Assembly: GCA_019916065.1 (NCBI GenBank)
Contig: CM034234.1
Location: 3,854,963 to 3,918,962 of the forward strand
Length of the DNA: 64,000 nucleotides
Direction of reading: 5' to 3'
From: Vitellaria paradoxa
Lineage: Eukaryota; Streptophyta; Magnoliopsida; Ericales; Sapotaceae
Position 1 is the stretch's first letter. Every line of letters starts with the position of its first letter. A program made the translations under genes and the position numbers. The notes beneath the pieces were generated by a model. It was not told the DNA's origin and searched no databases. It worked only from the letters and a program-made list of their open reading frames with translations. This document shows, one piece after another, positions 34,671 through 46,513 of this stretch.

Positions 34671-35387
34671 ATGATGGTTTCATCTGGATCGTCGTGCCTG
34701 TGTCCCGGATGCAACAGGTTTAATAGCGTTCGGGCTGGGGGCACGATTTCCTGTCCCGATTGTGGCGGTGGGTTCGTGGAGGAAATCGATGCCCGACGTC
34801 GATCTCCGGCTTCATCGGAAATGACCGTCGAGACTGCTTCGAGTTCGGGACATGATTCCGCTCCAAGAGTCCGCCGTTTCTGGAGGAATGCGGGTGATAG
34901 GTCCCCTTTCAATCCTGTAATTCTTCTCCCCGGCACCCCCGCTGACGATGGAGGCGAAGTTGGTGGTGCCGGCGACGGAGGAGGTACTAATTATGAGCTG
35001 TATTATACGGATGGTGCCGGTTCGGGTCCTCGGCCTTTACCTGCATTCATGTCTGAGTTTTTGATGGGTTCAGGGCTTGATCGTCTTCTTGGACAATTGT
35101 TGCAGCTTGAAACTAATGGGGTTGGACGGTTCGACCACCCTCTGGCGTCAAAGGCTGGTATTGAATCAATGCCCACAATCGAGATTGCTTCATTCCATGT
35201 TGTTACGGACTCACATTGTGCCGTCTGCAAAGAACCCTTTGTGCTTGATGCGGAGGCTCGTGAAATGCCCTGTAAGCACATTTACCATTCTGATTGTATC
35301 CTCCCCTGGCTTTCCATGCGGAATTCTTGCCCAGTTTGCCGCCATGAATTGCCTACAGATTTTGGTACCAGCTTAAGAAACACATGA
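34671..35387 (+). CDS. RING-H2 E3 ubiquitin ligase, RDUF/BCA2 zinc-ribbon type, cut before DUF1117
   Basis: Likely ubiquitin ligase of the RDUF1/RDUF2 family, linked to ABA and drought responses in Arabidopsis. 238 aa from the ATG at 34671; in-frame sequence upstream has no other ATG. Residues 9-40 form the zinc ribbon (CLCPGC...CPDCGGGF). The RING-H2 finger spans about 183-223 (CAVC...CKHIYHSDC...CPVC) with all eight ligands. The frame stops at TGA 35385-35387, just after the RING. Yet the same frame continues into a complete DUF1117 domain (35388-35783), which relatives carry on the same protein. So this is a truncated protein, a recent loss, a readthrough case or a sequence error. The RING itself is intact. 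No intron is needed, as usual for the family. Confidence 0.85.
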   Translation: MMVSSGSSCLCPGCNRFNSVRAGGTISCPDCGGGFVEEIDARRRSPASSEMTVETASSSGHDSAPRVRRFWRNAGDRSPFNPVILLPGTPADDGGEVGGAGDGGGTNYELYYTDGAGSGPRPLPAFMSEFLMGSGLDRLLGQLLQLETNGVGRFDHPLASKAGIESMPTIEIASFHVVTDSHCAVCKEPFVLDAEAREMPCKHIYHSDCILPWLSMRNSCPVCRHELPTDFGTSLRNT

Positions 35388-35783
35388 GCAAACGAGAATT
35401 TTTTCGGTCCAAATCTAGTTGGGTTGACAATATGGAGATTACCTGGTGGTGGGTTTGCAGTGGGGAGATTCAGAGGTGGTAGGCAAGCTGAAAGAGGCCA
35501 GCTCCCTGCTGTGTACACGGAAATGGATGGTGGTTTCAACACTGGTGGTGCACCAAGGAGGGTTGCTTGGGCAACAAGTGAAAGTAGAGCAACGGAAAGG
35601 TTTGAAGTGCGTCATGCTGTTCGCAATTTCTTCTCATTGTTCAGAAGGTTTAGATTTTCAACCACTCGTATTACTCCGGAAGTTGGGTTTAGGAGAAGAC
35701 GCTACCGTTCACTAGTGGATAATAGGCCCTCAAGGAGGCACATAATTCATGGTTGGGCTTTGGATGAAAGCAGAGTGAGATGA
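35388..35783 (+). pseudogene. DUF1117 domain in frame after the TGA of the RING gene
   Basis: Same frame as the upstream ORF (35424 minus 34671 is a multiple of three). It reads VGLTIWRLPGGGFAVGRF, then VYTEMDGGFNTGGAPRR, then a basic tail ending in SRVR and a TGA at 35781-35783. These are DUF1117 signatures. Apart from the one TGA there is no frame change or stop, so the domain does not look long-decayed. Its 3' end and UTR have the old copy at 16184-16890. Confidence 0.85.
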
Positions 35784-38700
35784 TGGTTATTCTTGTAATT
35801 ATTTAATCTTATAGTGGCATTCATCCTGTTAAGGGGTAAAGTTTGGGAGAATTGTCTTGTCTGAACACTCCTGCAACTAACTTTGTTGAGGAGATAAGTA
35901 ATTAATTCCTAGAAGATTTTTTATTTGTTTATGACAAAGCAGAAAGAGCGTTGTGCATGTTGAGGCGTCCATATGGTATGAAGTTACTAATTTTTTATTT
36001 TTTTTTAATTTCTACTGTTGTACCACATTAATGTAAAATTTTGGGTCATCCCAGTCTTCAAATACAGAATTCGTAATCTTAATTTTGCTCCAGTGTAGCA
36101 CCGTTATATTTAGATCTTATGAATTACTTTTGGTTGGTTTAATTCTGGACTAACTGAATGTTTTTTTCTTCCACACTGATTGTTTGTTCTTGTTGGCTGT
36201 GTTCCATATTGAATACCAATCTTTCATATCTGTTGGTCTTTAAGGTCAAAAAAAGAAAAAAAAAAAAAAAGAAAATGTTGGTCTTTCTTGTCGGGGCTAC
36301 ATTTATTTTTATTTTCTTTACCATGGAAATTGCTTTTCGAAATGAACTTATCATCTGAAATGGTGTTACCTGGAGAATGCATGTCATCAAATGAAGAAAT
36401 TGTTAAACTAGGTGGTTATTTTGAATGTTGCGGTGAGGAACTGATTTTGACAAACAACCAACGATGATTATGTTTTAGTCAGGCCTATGATCTGGTTTTG
36501 TTGGTGGAGATGACTTCCATGTATTTATCATGCGTTTGCTCATGAGTGGTACACAGGATGGCAAACTATTTTGTGGACTCAAAGAGAAGTTTCTCTGTCT
36601 TCATTGAAGTTTTCCTTTATGAAGGAAGAAAGAAGAAGAATAGTACAAATAAATGTGGGATTTCATAAGTGAGGAGTTACATTTCCTATTATCATAGGGC
36701 TCGCTTGAATTTTGGCTTTGAAGTGTTTCATTAATGTCTTCAGTGCAATAACAAATCTTCCTGCCCTTTTTTTTTTTTCTTCTTTTTTTTTTTAATATGT
36801 TTTTCACATCTTGGTGCAGCTGGTAATTCTTTCACCTCGAATCATGTAGATGAGTTAGGTATCTCATGTGAGTTGTTCCTTGGGGCAACTGACTTGTGTC
36901 CCATTTAGTAGTGTCACTAGATCCATGCTTAAGTAATTTCTGCTCTGCTGGTTGGAGATATGCCCTTTTTCTTTTCCTTCAACCATGTGGTTGGCTTCTT
37001 GAACAAAGCTGTTGTTAGAAATGTTGCCATGATCATCCTCTTGTTGGTATGCGAGTCATTACCATCCACACCTTCAGGCACAGGTTTGTTATTTTGGATA
37101 TGTGGTCCAAATTTGAGAGATGCATATGTTATGATATTAGATGGACTTCCTATTAAATCACGTTACACTAGAAGATTCTTGTTTATTTATATACATTGAA
37201 AACCATCACCCACCTTGTTGCATGCAACTTTTGAGTGTGTTGCTCTTCATATTCTATGTAACACGAGGTCACCAATTAGTTGATTTCTTCTTCTTATTGG
37301 GAAATGCATTTTGATATAAACTGGTAATCATATATAAATTTGTCTTTCCCCTTGGAGAAGATATTATTTACGAAATTTTCCCTTTATGTGTGGCATGAAA
37401 GGGCACCTATAAGTTCGTTGTTCTCTTTTCTTCTTTCTTTTTATTTTTTAATATAGTGCTTCAGAATATTGTTTCTAATATTTAGGAAGATGCATTTGGT
37501 TTACTGATTTGAATTTAGGGAAATCTATTTGCATATAAATGCTTGACTAGGTATAGCTCAGAATGTGTTTATATTGTTCTAATATATAGAGAAATGCATT
37601 TTGATCTCAATCTTGGTTAGGTTCTTACATTTTTTTAAATTTATGGAAATGTACTCCAAGCTGTATTCTTGATTAGCATACGTTTGCCTTTCCTGTTGAA
37701 GGAGAAATTATTTTGGGAATTCTCAATCCTGCTTTCTAAAAATTAAGCAACAGAACTTCTAGATCAGAGCAACCACTATCATGCAAAATATACTGCTGTA
37801 GTTTCATTTTCTTTCAAATAATCCATGCGAAGGGAATCTTATGTAGAGGGGAAGACATTTACATCTATTTTTGGAAAATGCCGATGGTTCTTCAATGGGG
37901 AAGAAAATTCCAATTGTAAAGCATTTTATCTGGTACATCCAAATCATGAAGTTTCTGCAGCTATTAATGTATTTAGAATTGCTACCTCCATGGCACTGGT
38001 ACTAGGTTTTGATAACATTCAACACGTCCATTGCATCATCTAAGTTGATTTTGATTTTCCTCAGGATACCAATGTTGACCAGGCATTGTTTATTTGATTA
38101 TAACTTGGATAAAGGTTGATGGTTTGCTTCTTGGTCAGCATGGCTGTTTATTTCCTCAAAAGATTAATGTATTTTTTTCTTCCATTTCATTTGTCCTTGG
38201 TTGGAAGCTACTTTCTTTTACTCAGCCTCTGCCTTCTCTTCATTGGCTTGAATGGTATATTTTTGCTTTTGATATTACTGATTATTGTAGTTATACTTCA
38301 ATTCCCTCTACTCTGATCTTAATAAGTTAGGACACCCAGCATGGTTGATTCCTTCTTTTTTATTTATCAACGCGTTAATCCATTGGAAATTGGCTTTTAC
38401 CTTCAAGTTATATTCATGTACAAACCCTGAGTTGATTAACTTCAAAGAGGCCTAATGCTTGTTTTTTATTGTGCAGGTGGAAACAAATTTCATTAAGGTA
38501 CACATTTTTGGATGGACTTTGTGAAATTATTATTATTTTTTTAATCTGTTTTTTATTTCTAAGAAATCAAGCTTTGACAGCAGTTTCATATAATAATGTC
38601 CATGTGATCCAAACTGTTTACCCATATAGGATATTTTCTTCTAGTGGCCTTCAATTTTGAGAATTGAGCATCGTGGCTCCAGTGTGTGTTCTCCTCCTCA

Positions 38701-39046
38701 ATTACTGGAGTTACAGGAATGCCGAAGTTGGCTTCCAAATGGCCCACCAAATTTTCTTTTAACGCCTCATTTCTCGCTGCATGGAAGTTTGGGAAGATCC
38801 CATTTTGAAAATAATGTGGAATAAACCCCTTTTTTTTTTTTTTTTTTTTTTGTGGTCAGGGACGAAAGTAGCAAGTTGGATTTTTAAGCTGTCTGACTAG
38901 GTGGGACCATCCTTATCTAGAAAAACGCAAGAATCTTGTGTTTCTGATGTGGTCTTATCTAGTAATATGATGCATATCCGTGGACAATATAGATATATAG
39001 GATATATAGGAAAAAGGAGTTACTAAACCGATTAGAAGTTCAAAAA
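35784..39046. other. RING gene 3' UTR and spacer
   Basis: The first ~630 bp are 3' UTR-like, being conserved with the fragment at 16275-16890. Beyond 36480 I see AT-rich single-copy DNA with several short ORFs, none with a recognised domain. Around 37290-37720 a loose ~100-130-bp pattern (GGGAAATGCATTTTGATAT and variants) recurs. A T21 run lies near 38831. Confidence 0.45.
38912..38959 (+). promoter_or_regulatory. Pair of I-box (GATAAG) elements
   Basis: CTTATCTAG occurs twice (38912 and 38954), about 90-135 bp before the ATG of the plastid protein gene. GATAAG I-boxes are known in light-regulated plant promoters, which fits a chloroplast product. Function is inferred. Confidence 0.4.
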
Positions 39047-39584
39047 ATGGCATCAGTTGCTCCTCTTCAGACTCTCTCTTACGCAAATTCAGCAAAAAAG
39101 CAAGCAGCCAGGAACTCGTCTCTTTGTGGGTTCAGTTCTGGGGCGGCAATTTTGGGTTCGAAAGTTTGGTTGTGGAAGAAGATTGAGAAAAAGAACAAGA
39201 ACAAACCTTTCATAGTGGTATCTGCAGTTGGAGACGTATCGGCCGATAGTACAACTTATCTGATTGCTGGTGCAGCTGCTGTGGCACTGGTTGGAACTGC
39301 TTTCCCCATTCTCTTCTCCCGCAGAGACCTGTAATTTACGCTCTCCTTATTAGCTCTCATTTTTGATATTGGTAAAAATTTTGCTTTGTTTTGAGTAATA
39401 GGCTTTTGTAGTTAGTCATTTGTTGTGTGTGTGGTTTTGTGTTAGGTGCCCAGAATGTGATGGTGCGGGTTTTGTTCGGAAATCTGGTGCTACCCTGAGG
39501 GCCAACGCAGCTCGGAAAGACCAGGTCCAGATTGTTTGTGCTCGTTGCAATGGTCTTGGCAAGCTCGGCCAAATAGATAAATAG
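39047..39584 (+). CDS. Predicted plastid membrane protein with DnaJ-type zinc motif
   Basis: Exons are 39047-39330 and 39446-39584, GT-AG, 140 aa. The N terminus (about 1-60) is rich in Ser, Ala and basic residues, like a chloroplast transit peptide. A hydrophobic segment follows (YLIAGAAAVALVGTAFPILF, about 74-93). The C terminus has two CX2CXGXG-like units (CPECDGAGF and CARCNGLGKL), half of a DnaJ cysteine-rich domain, as in small plastid BSD2-like factors. There is no J domain. I infer a thylakoid or envelope protein with a chaperone or redox role. I do not know a specific name. The splice junction makes the first Cys motif continuous (RRDLCPEC). Confidence 0.85.
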
Positions 39585-40433
39585 ATGAATTTTTGTATGC
39601 TTTAATCTTTGATATAGACAAATGAAATCTACAACCACGAACCCTGTGAATATTTTCAGTTTGATGACGGGCGTCTTGCTTAATACTTACTGTCGGGCAT
39701 CAAACTTCAAATATTTTTCTGTACAATCTAGTATGTGTAACGGACTAGTGGTTGTTCCTATTTTCCATCGTGGATATTTGTTTATGCACTCTCTAATTCT
39801 GCCCAATTATCTATGGATAATTGAATTATAGGGCCAATTGTGGAGAATTCCAAGTGGGAGTTCATTGGAGTTGTTTATGGGGAATAAGCATCGGTAACTT
39901 CTGCAGTCGCGGAGGATACAAGCATCGTGTGGAATGATTTTGTTGTACTAGTAATTAATAAGAAATAATAATTTGATTTGTGCGAAATTAACGAACAGTG
40001 TTTAAAAATAGCGTTGGAGCAGCAATAAAATTTAAGGGGCAGCAATGAGATTGGACCTTTTAACAGTTTCATAGAAAAAAATAATACTACTAATTTTGAA
40101 ATTTTGTTAAGTGTTAGCAATTCGAATTTGGAAGAGCCTCGATCGAATTAAAATATAGCGATTTAAATATATCCCCATTGTATTTTCTTTATTAAAAAAA
40201 TATATAAATAACAATAATTATAATGTATTCACATTTTTCTAATTAAAATGGTATGGAAACATCTAAGCCGTTCATTTTTAACCAAACTGCCTACAACAAC
40301 GTCAGAATAAAATCTATAAATACCAACAAACACGAGTGCATAGGGTTCTCGCCTCTTCCATTCCCGTCTCTCGCTTTTTTGTGTCTTCGAGATCTGAGCT
40401 AGTTTCCTCTGAGGACTTGGAAATCTTTCTCGA
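39585..40433. other. Spacer between the plastid protein gene and SEC61G
   Basis: Holds the 3' UTR of the former and the promoter/5' UTR of the latter. No gene or repeat recognised. Confidence 0.4.
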
Positions 40434-40779
40434 ATGGATGCCTTGGACTCCGTGTTCGATCCATTGAGAGAGTTCTCCAAGGACAGCATTCGCCTCGTTA
40501 AGAGATGCCACAAACCCGATCGCAAAGGTAAATCGACAATCTCGTCTCCTTTTAGGGTTTCGATCTCCAATTTGGCTTTCGTTCGGATACTACTTCCCTT
40601 GCGTTTGTTGATTTGATGATCAGATCTAATCTTAGCTGATACGCTATTTATTGTTTTGTACAGAATTCACTAAGGTCGCGTTCCGAACAGCGATTGGATT
40701 TGTGGTGATGGGATTCGTGGGCTTCTTCGTGAAGCTGATCTTTATCCCTATCAACAACATCATCGTCGGATCTGGTTGA
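40434..40779 (+). CDS. SEC61G: SEC61 gamma subunit of the ER translocon
   Basis: Single-pass tail-anchored subunit of the Sec61 protein-conducting channel in the ER membrane. Exons are 40434-40527 and 40664-40779, GT-AG, 69 aa, which is the family's normal length. Residues read [20 protein letters not shown], then [18 protein letters not shown] and a hydrophobic anchor ([20 protein letters not shown]), ending NNIIVGSG. The match to plant Sec61 gamma is close over its whole length. A GT directly after the stop (GAG|GTAATA) could mark a 3' UTR intron. Confidence 0.96.
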
Positions 40780-41599
40780 GGTAATATTCTGTCAACCCTC
40801 GCATTAATCTGCATCGTCAGTGTATGCGTACCATCAATTTCTATTGCGGTATGTCTGGGAGGACGGAATCCATGTCTTGAATATGGAATTGGCCCATGGA
40901 TGGAATTTATGCATTCAGGCATCATTACTGCAGTTTTTCCTTCATAAACAAGCAATTTATGATGTGCAGAATTTTGTTTTTCTTTTCTTTTCTTTTCTTT
41001 CTATTTTTTTTTTAAATAAAATTTTATTAACAAAACGAAATGCTCAGCATATTTAATGAACCTCCCAAAAACCTATATTTTCATGGTCTCTCTAAAGTTC
41101 GTGTAAGAATCAATAACCAGCTTTATGCCCATTTGATCAGCTATACAGTGTGGATAGAAAAAGACCCTTCAATTTAAACAGGGGTAGCTCCACCCTAAGT
41201 AACCAGTTCACAGAGAATGGGAGTGCGAAAGCGTCTCCAGAGCTTATATATAAATATTATAAATATATGTATCTAGTCGTATATTATTATTTAATTTTAT
41301 TTTTATGCACTAATTTCTTAGAAAACTTTTCATTTATATTAAGTTGGAAGACTAATAATCTCTTATAAATGAATCAAAATAAATAATACAATACATCAAT
41401 TAATTTGTTGGATTATTATTAAGAAAGTTGTGACATGAATTTTTTTATTGACTAACATTAACCATTTTTTTATCGATTTGATATATATTATATCATTATA
41501 ATATTGTACTAGTTTTTTAAAAAATTGAAGAGAAATTTGAAATCATTTGAAATTTGAGGATTTGACCAAACAAATTTGCGTATTTGACCTGAATTGGTG
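40780..41599. other. 3' of SEC61G; no gene recognised
   Basis: Possible SEC61G 3' UTR, then AT-rich sequence. Confidence 0.35.
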
Positions 41600-42330
41600 C
41601 TGAATTTGCAACTTTGAGGATTTTGGAGCATGATTCACCACCCTACTTAAGAGGATTAGGTTACTCGGGCTCGACCGCATCAAAACGTCTTCTATTCCTC
41701 TCCTTTCACGTAAGCCAAAAGATGCAAAAAGGAACAATTTTCCAAGCCTTTTTCCTCATTGGATTAACTTTGTATCCCCACTACACATGCAACAAACTCT
41801 TAGCATCCTTCAGGAGCACCCATTGAATGCCAATGCTTGACAAAAAAATGTCCTAAAAGCTCACCCACTTGCAGTGAATCATCAGGTGATCAATGGTCTC
41901 CCCCTCCTCCTTGCATAGATAAAATCTGTTTAGCCATCCTAAAGGCTCTCCTATGGAGGTTGTCAATCTTAAGTATGCTGACGTTAATCATCCACCAAAC
42001 AAAGGAGGACAGTTTTTCAGACTCTATTCCACAGATAATCTTCCTCTCTTCCCTCCGTCCCCGGCCCCCCGGGGGTCGTCTAGGACTTGTACCTCAAACA
42101 CTTCAAAATTAGAGAGAGTCCATCTGATTCCATCATCCCCCTCCCTGCAAAGTGAAGGACGGAGCAACTGCATAAGGGCAACTAGTCTTGCCACTTCCCA
42201 GGAGCAAAGATTCCTCTGAAGGATGATATTCCATGACAACCCTTGCTGATCCATACAATCTGATGCCGCCTTATCTATAGCTAGCTTGAGTCAAGTTGGG
42301 AAATGGTCTTCTGGTCTGCCCCCAAGGGTC
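41600..42330 (-). pseudogene. LINE remnant (non-LTR retrotransposon ORF2 C-terminal end)
   Basis: The minus strand, over several frames, resembles the region after RT in plant L1-type LINEs: NIILQRNLCSWEVARLVAL, WTLSNFEVFEVQV, VWWMINVSILKIDNLHRR, then a zf-RVT-like ETIDHLMIHCKW and KAWKIVPFCIFWLT..KERNRR. Frames shift at least twice and there are several stops, so it is dead. No RT core or endonuclease was seen nearby; it is 5'-truncated, as is usual for LINEs. Confidence 0.75.
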
Positions 42331-45300
42331 CAATTATGCTTCCAGGACTAAGCCTTGATTACAATTAATTACTAGATCAATTACAATTTGCAAGCAACTA
42401 GTTGTTAGATTGTCTCTCACTTTAGGAATCGAATTGCAATTTTGATTGAATTGTATTTGCGTGTTATGTTGAATATTATCATGATGTTATATGCTTTTAA
42501 TGAATAGTTCAATAATGCTTGTAAACTAGATGGTGCGTAGAAAATGATAATGATCAAGGCTTCAAGTGCCAGTTGGAAGAAAGTGAAGTTTAGATTTTGA
42601 TATAAAATTAGATTTTGTTATGTTTATATTTGGGTTCTAGAATTGACTGATTATGTGGATATGACTCAATTTTTTGACCCTTCTGAGGGTAGTGTTGTTT
42701 TACAAATGCCTATCGCAAAAAGTGAACCAATATCTGGTAACTGTATACAAATGGATCTTTTGAAAGCTTGGAAAGTTTAGAATTTTTGTTTGCATCAGGC
42801 TTTTGTGCATGTATACAAAAAAATATGTTGTGCTGTAGTTTGTGCTTATAGCCTGTGCTTCTCTGTTTTATTCATTGAGAATCACAATCGGGCTTTGCAT
42901 CCTTTACAATTTTTTGGGGGATGGTTTGGGTTTGTGTATGGTCAATGGTGTGTTTGAGGAAGTGATTAGCATGTCTAATCTTTCAATTTATACTGGAGAA
43001 GAAAGAATTTTAGGGGATTTTTGGATCACATTAACCACAATGATCGTCAATTTCATTACTAACTCTAAACTCTCTATTGTCAATAATGGTTAGTTTTCTC
43101 ATGTCCAATGTAGATTGGAAATTAAGGTTTACTTTTTTTAATTTTAATAGATTTTATGCTCATCTTATGCTGCAGAGTTTAGGCTATGGCACAGTGTTAG
43201 TTGTCTTCATCAATATTTATATAGCTAAATTAATTAATCAAAAAAATATTTATATAGCTAAAATATATATTTTTGTACATCTTTTTATTTGTTATTATAT
43301 ATTTGTAATGCATTCTTATTTTCTGCCTTTGATATATTTTTTGCTATCTGTTTTTCATAAAAATATTAAGACCTAATTTAAGTCAATCTTTTGCACGAAT
43401 GATGAGGCATTTTAACACTATTCATCAAACTGGCCCAATTCTAGTCCAAGTCCAAGTCCAAGCTATGGCCTCATAAAATTAGAGTAACCTATTTAATTTG
43501 AATTTTAAATTTGAGAAATGTAAAAAAGAATCCCAACCTCACGGCTCTTGTGATTGGTCCATTCTGAATCAAGGTTTTAAGGCCTTACGGTCCATGTGAT
43601 TGGTCCAATCTGAATCAAAGTTTTAAGTCCCATAAAATTTTACTATATATATATATAGATCTTAGTCAATTAAGAGATTAAGGTAGATAAGTTGGTGAAG
43701 GTCCAAACTAGCTTTTTCCAAAAAGCAGAGAAAAATCTTTGAGGAGAGTTCTGGCCGCTCAAATCCTCCTTGTTCCTACTAGTAGTGTAGTCTTTCCATT
43801 ACTTCATCATCTTCCCTTACTTTTTTTTTAAATGCTGTTTAGTATTCATGCTCTTTCTTTTCTGCAAAAAACAAATAGAACATATCATTTTTTTGGGGTC
43901 TTTTTCTAGACAACACAATAATACATATATAGTAGAGGCGGGTGCAGATGCGGTGCATGTAAATATCACTTTATTTCTAAAATCTAATTGGTGGAGGGAT
44001 ACAAAAGGAAAAGTAAATGGAAGTTACAAAATTGTGTGGTGAAGTTAATTTGTTAGGTTGTTTTGGGAAGTTATTTTACACATTTTGAAATAATGAGAGG
44101 TTGAACGGTATAAAATGAAGAGAGAGAGAAAAAAATAATCCAAAAGTTGAGGTTTGCCTTGTGTCTAATATTATTGATTATAGAATATGTATTTTTATAT
44201 GTATTTTATTTCAACATCTCGCTAGGAGGTTTTAGACTATTGTTTTTGCCTGTATCTAGGTGCTTGACTAGTTTTTCCTGCACCTTCAAAACAATTGGCA
44301 AAGCACCACCAAACAAATGGATGAGGGTCAATCAAGTATATATAACCCTGTGAGAATCTGGGTCAACACAAAAAGGGAAATGAATTGGTTATTGATCCTT
44401 TCAAGAATTATCTTGTGGAAAATTTTAGTTCACAAAGAGGAGAATTATATCTTGGAAAGCGGGTCCCTGAATGAATTTAATTAAAATTAACAATTATAAA
44501 AATGCCTATTCTGGTTCAATTCATGTTGTATGATAGTAATGATTCTTGTTTCTCAATTTTATTACTCAACCAATAAACAACGCAGTGCAAATTTGTTTTT
44601 CAAAGTTCCATTCAAGAGTTTAAGCCATTGAACCGTGCATTCTATATAGACTAGACAACTCGCTAGTTGGATATATAAAATTAGAGTTCTAACTGTGAAT
44701 TTATAATTTTAATTGTACAAAAATTATAGAGGATTCTTTCCTTCTATTGGTAAAAATTTATAATTGAAGCTCTTTGATTGAGAAAAATAGAACCAAAACA
44801 TTCTAACAACATTTCATGAACCGGAATAAGGAAAGAAAATTAGCTGCACATGTTTGAAGAAAAACTCATCATAATTGAAATAAAGCAAAGCTTGGAATTA
44901 AAATGAATCTTTGATTCAACTTTGAAATTGTCGTCAACAAAACTTATGAATAGAATGAACTTCTAAACTTTCTAGAGAAGACAATAGAATAAAGATAGAA
45001 CTAAGAAAATTAACTGAAAAAATTAAATCTAAATCCAAAAGGGGGTATTGGGGAGGGTATTCATAGGAGAATGGTATAACCCCCCATTTAATCTAATAAA
45101 AGACCTTTAATGCCCTCTTAAAGTGCAGCAACTAAAGACTGTTTCTAGAATTTGAAAAGTCCCGTCTGCACTCTCTGCAGTCTGTTGTTTGGGCTCTTCC
45201 ACGCTTAGCCAAATTCTGATCAGTCTTTAGATTGTAGGTCTTCTGTCCTTCGAACTAGCCTTCGTACGGGCAGTTGTTCGGACCGTCATCCACGGGGACC

Positions 45301-46513
45301 TCCATACTTAGAATATTTCTGAGGTTTTTCTAGGATGATTTGTTTTCCTTACCTGAAATTGAGGAGAAATTAGTTTATATTAGTGAATGTACAATTATAA
45401 TCTCTAATTAATTAGTGATTAATCAAAAATTAGGTTATGAAATGTCATTTTATGTGATTAATCACTAAGGAATGTCCTACAAACATGTCCAATGCGTGTC
45501 AATTGTTGTGGCCATGCTTCCTTGCTTAGTAGTGTCTTGGTTCAATACATGATCCTCGTGTACGATCTATTTTTACTAGAACAATCCAAATTATTTATGT
45601 TCAACTTTTGTTTGACTCATGCCCCCTTGCTTAATAATGTCTTGGTTCAATACGTAATCCTCTTGTAGGATCCATTTTCACTAAAACTTCAAATTATTTG
45701 TTTTTAACTTGTATTTGATTGAGTAAAAATTTGTTCCAGGCCAACACAATATACAGTACAACGATTACGTTTTGGAGTTTATTGGTTTAAAGCTAGGCTG
45801 AATAAGCTAAATTGCATACCTTAGAAGAATATTGAACAGAAAAAAAAAATTAAAGGTGATTTTCACTTTACCCACTCAACTATAAAACCACACACTTTGA
45901 CCCCCTAAACTATAAAGCCTATTCAACTCAAAAAACACCACTGTAAGTTCACATTTTTTAGGGTTAGCTTGAACCACCGTTGGCAGTGGCTTGGTCTACG
46001 GCCCTTTAGATTGTTTTGGCCCAATTGGTTATCTTATTTCTGTCAAGTTAATTTTATTTTTATTCTGTTGAAAGAATATGGATGGCAATACTAATATGTG
46101 TTCATTAAACATACCTTTCTCATTTGATTATTTTGCTTAATTTGCTGTTGAAATTTGAACAGTGCTTCTATGTTGTCTTCAATTCACCAATTTCTTTAAA
46201 AACGTAGCAGGTCAGGTGTAAAAGTGTGCCTGCACGAAAGTGGCTGTGATCCATCGGCTGCAAAGGACGACGACGACATGCCTTGTGGGACATCTGGCAT
46301 TTGCCTGTAGTTATTTTCTTTGAAATGAAATTTTCCTTAGCATGTACTATTAATTTAAACTCTGTTGATTTTGTAGTTACTGTGTTAAGGCTGCATGTGC
46401 ATCAAAGCAGTCTGATTCAACATAGTGGTGCTTTTTTGAAAAACAAAAAGGGGGTAAATTGGGGGAAAAAGAAAAAAAGCGTGCTTTCTGAAAAAGCTGT
46501 TTTATTGTACTAA
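42331..46513. other. Gene-poor AT-rich DNA
   Basis: No convincing gene. Small tandem duplications: ~46 bp x2 at 43543-43627 (TGATTGGTCCA(A/T)TCTGAATC) and ~105 bp x2 at 45515-45722 (CTTGCTTA(A/G)TA). Near 45850-45960 a run of the form TTTACCCACTCAACTATAAA resembles transposon ends, but no partner was found. Confidence 0.45.

Noticed and set aside
34671..36415. RING gene and its upstream fragment as part of the Copia segmental duplication
   Set aside because: The offset (~19.4 kb) is close to the Copia copy spacing (18,969 bp), but the RING copies are far more diverged and what follows 16890 does not match what follows 36415; separate, older event.
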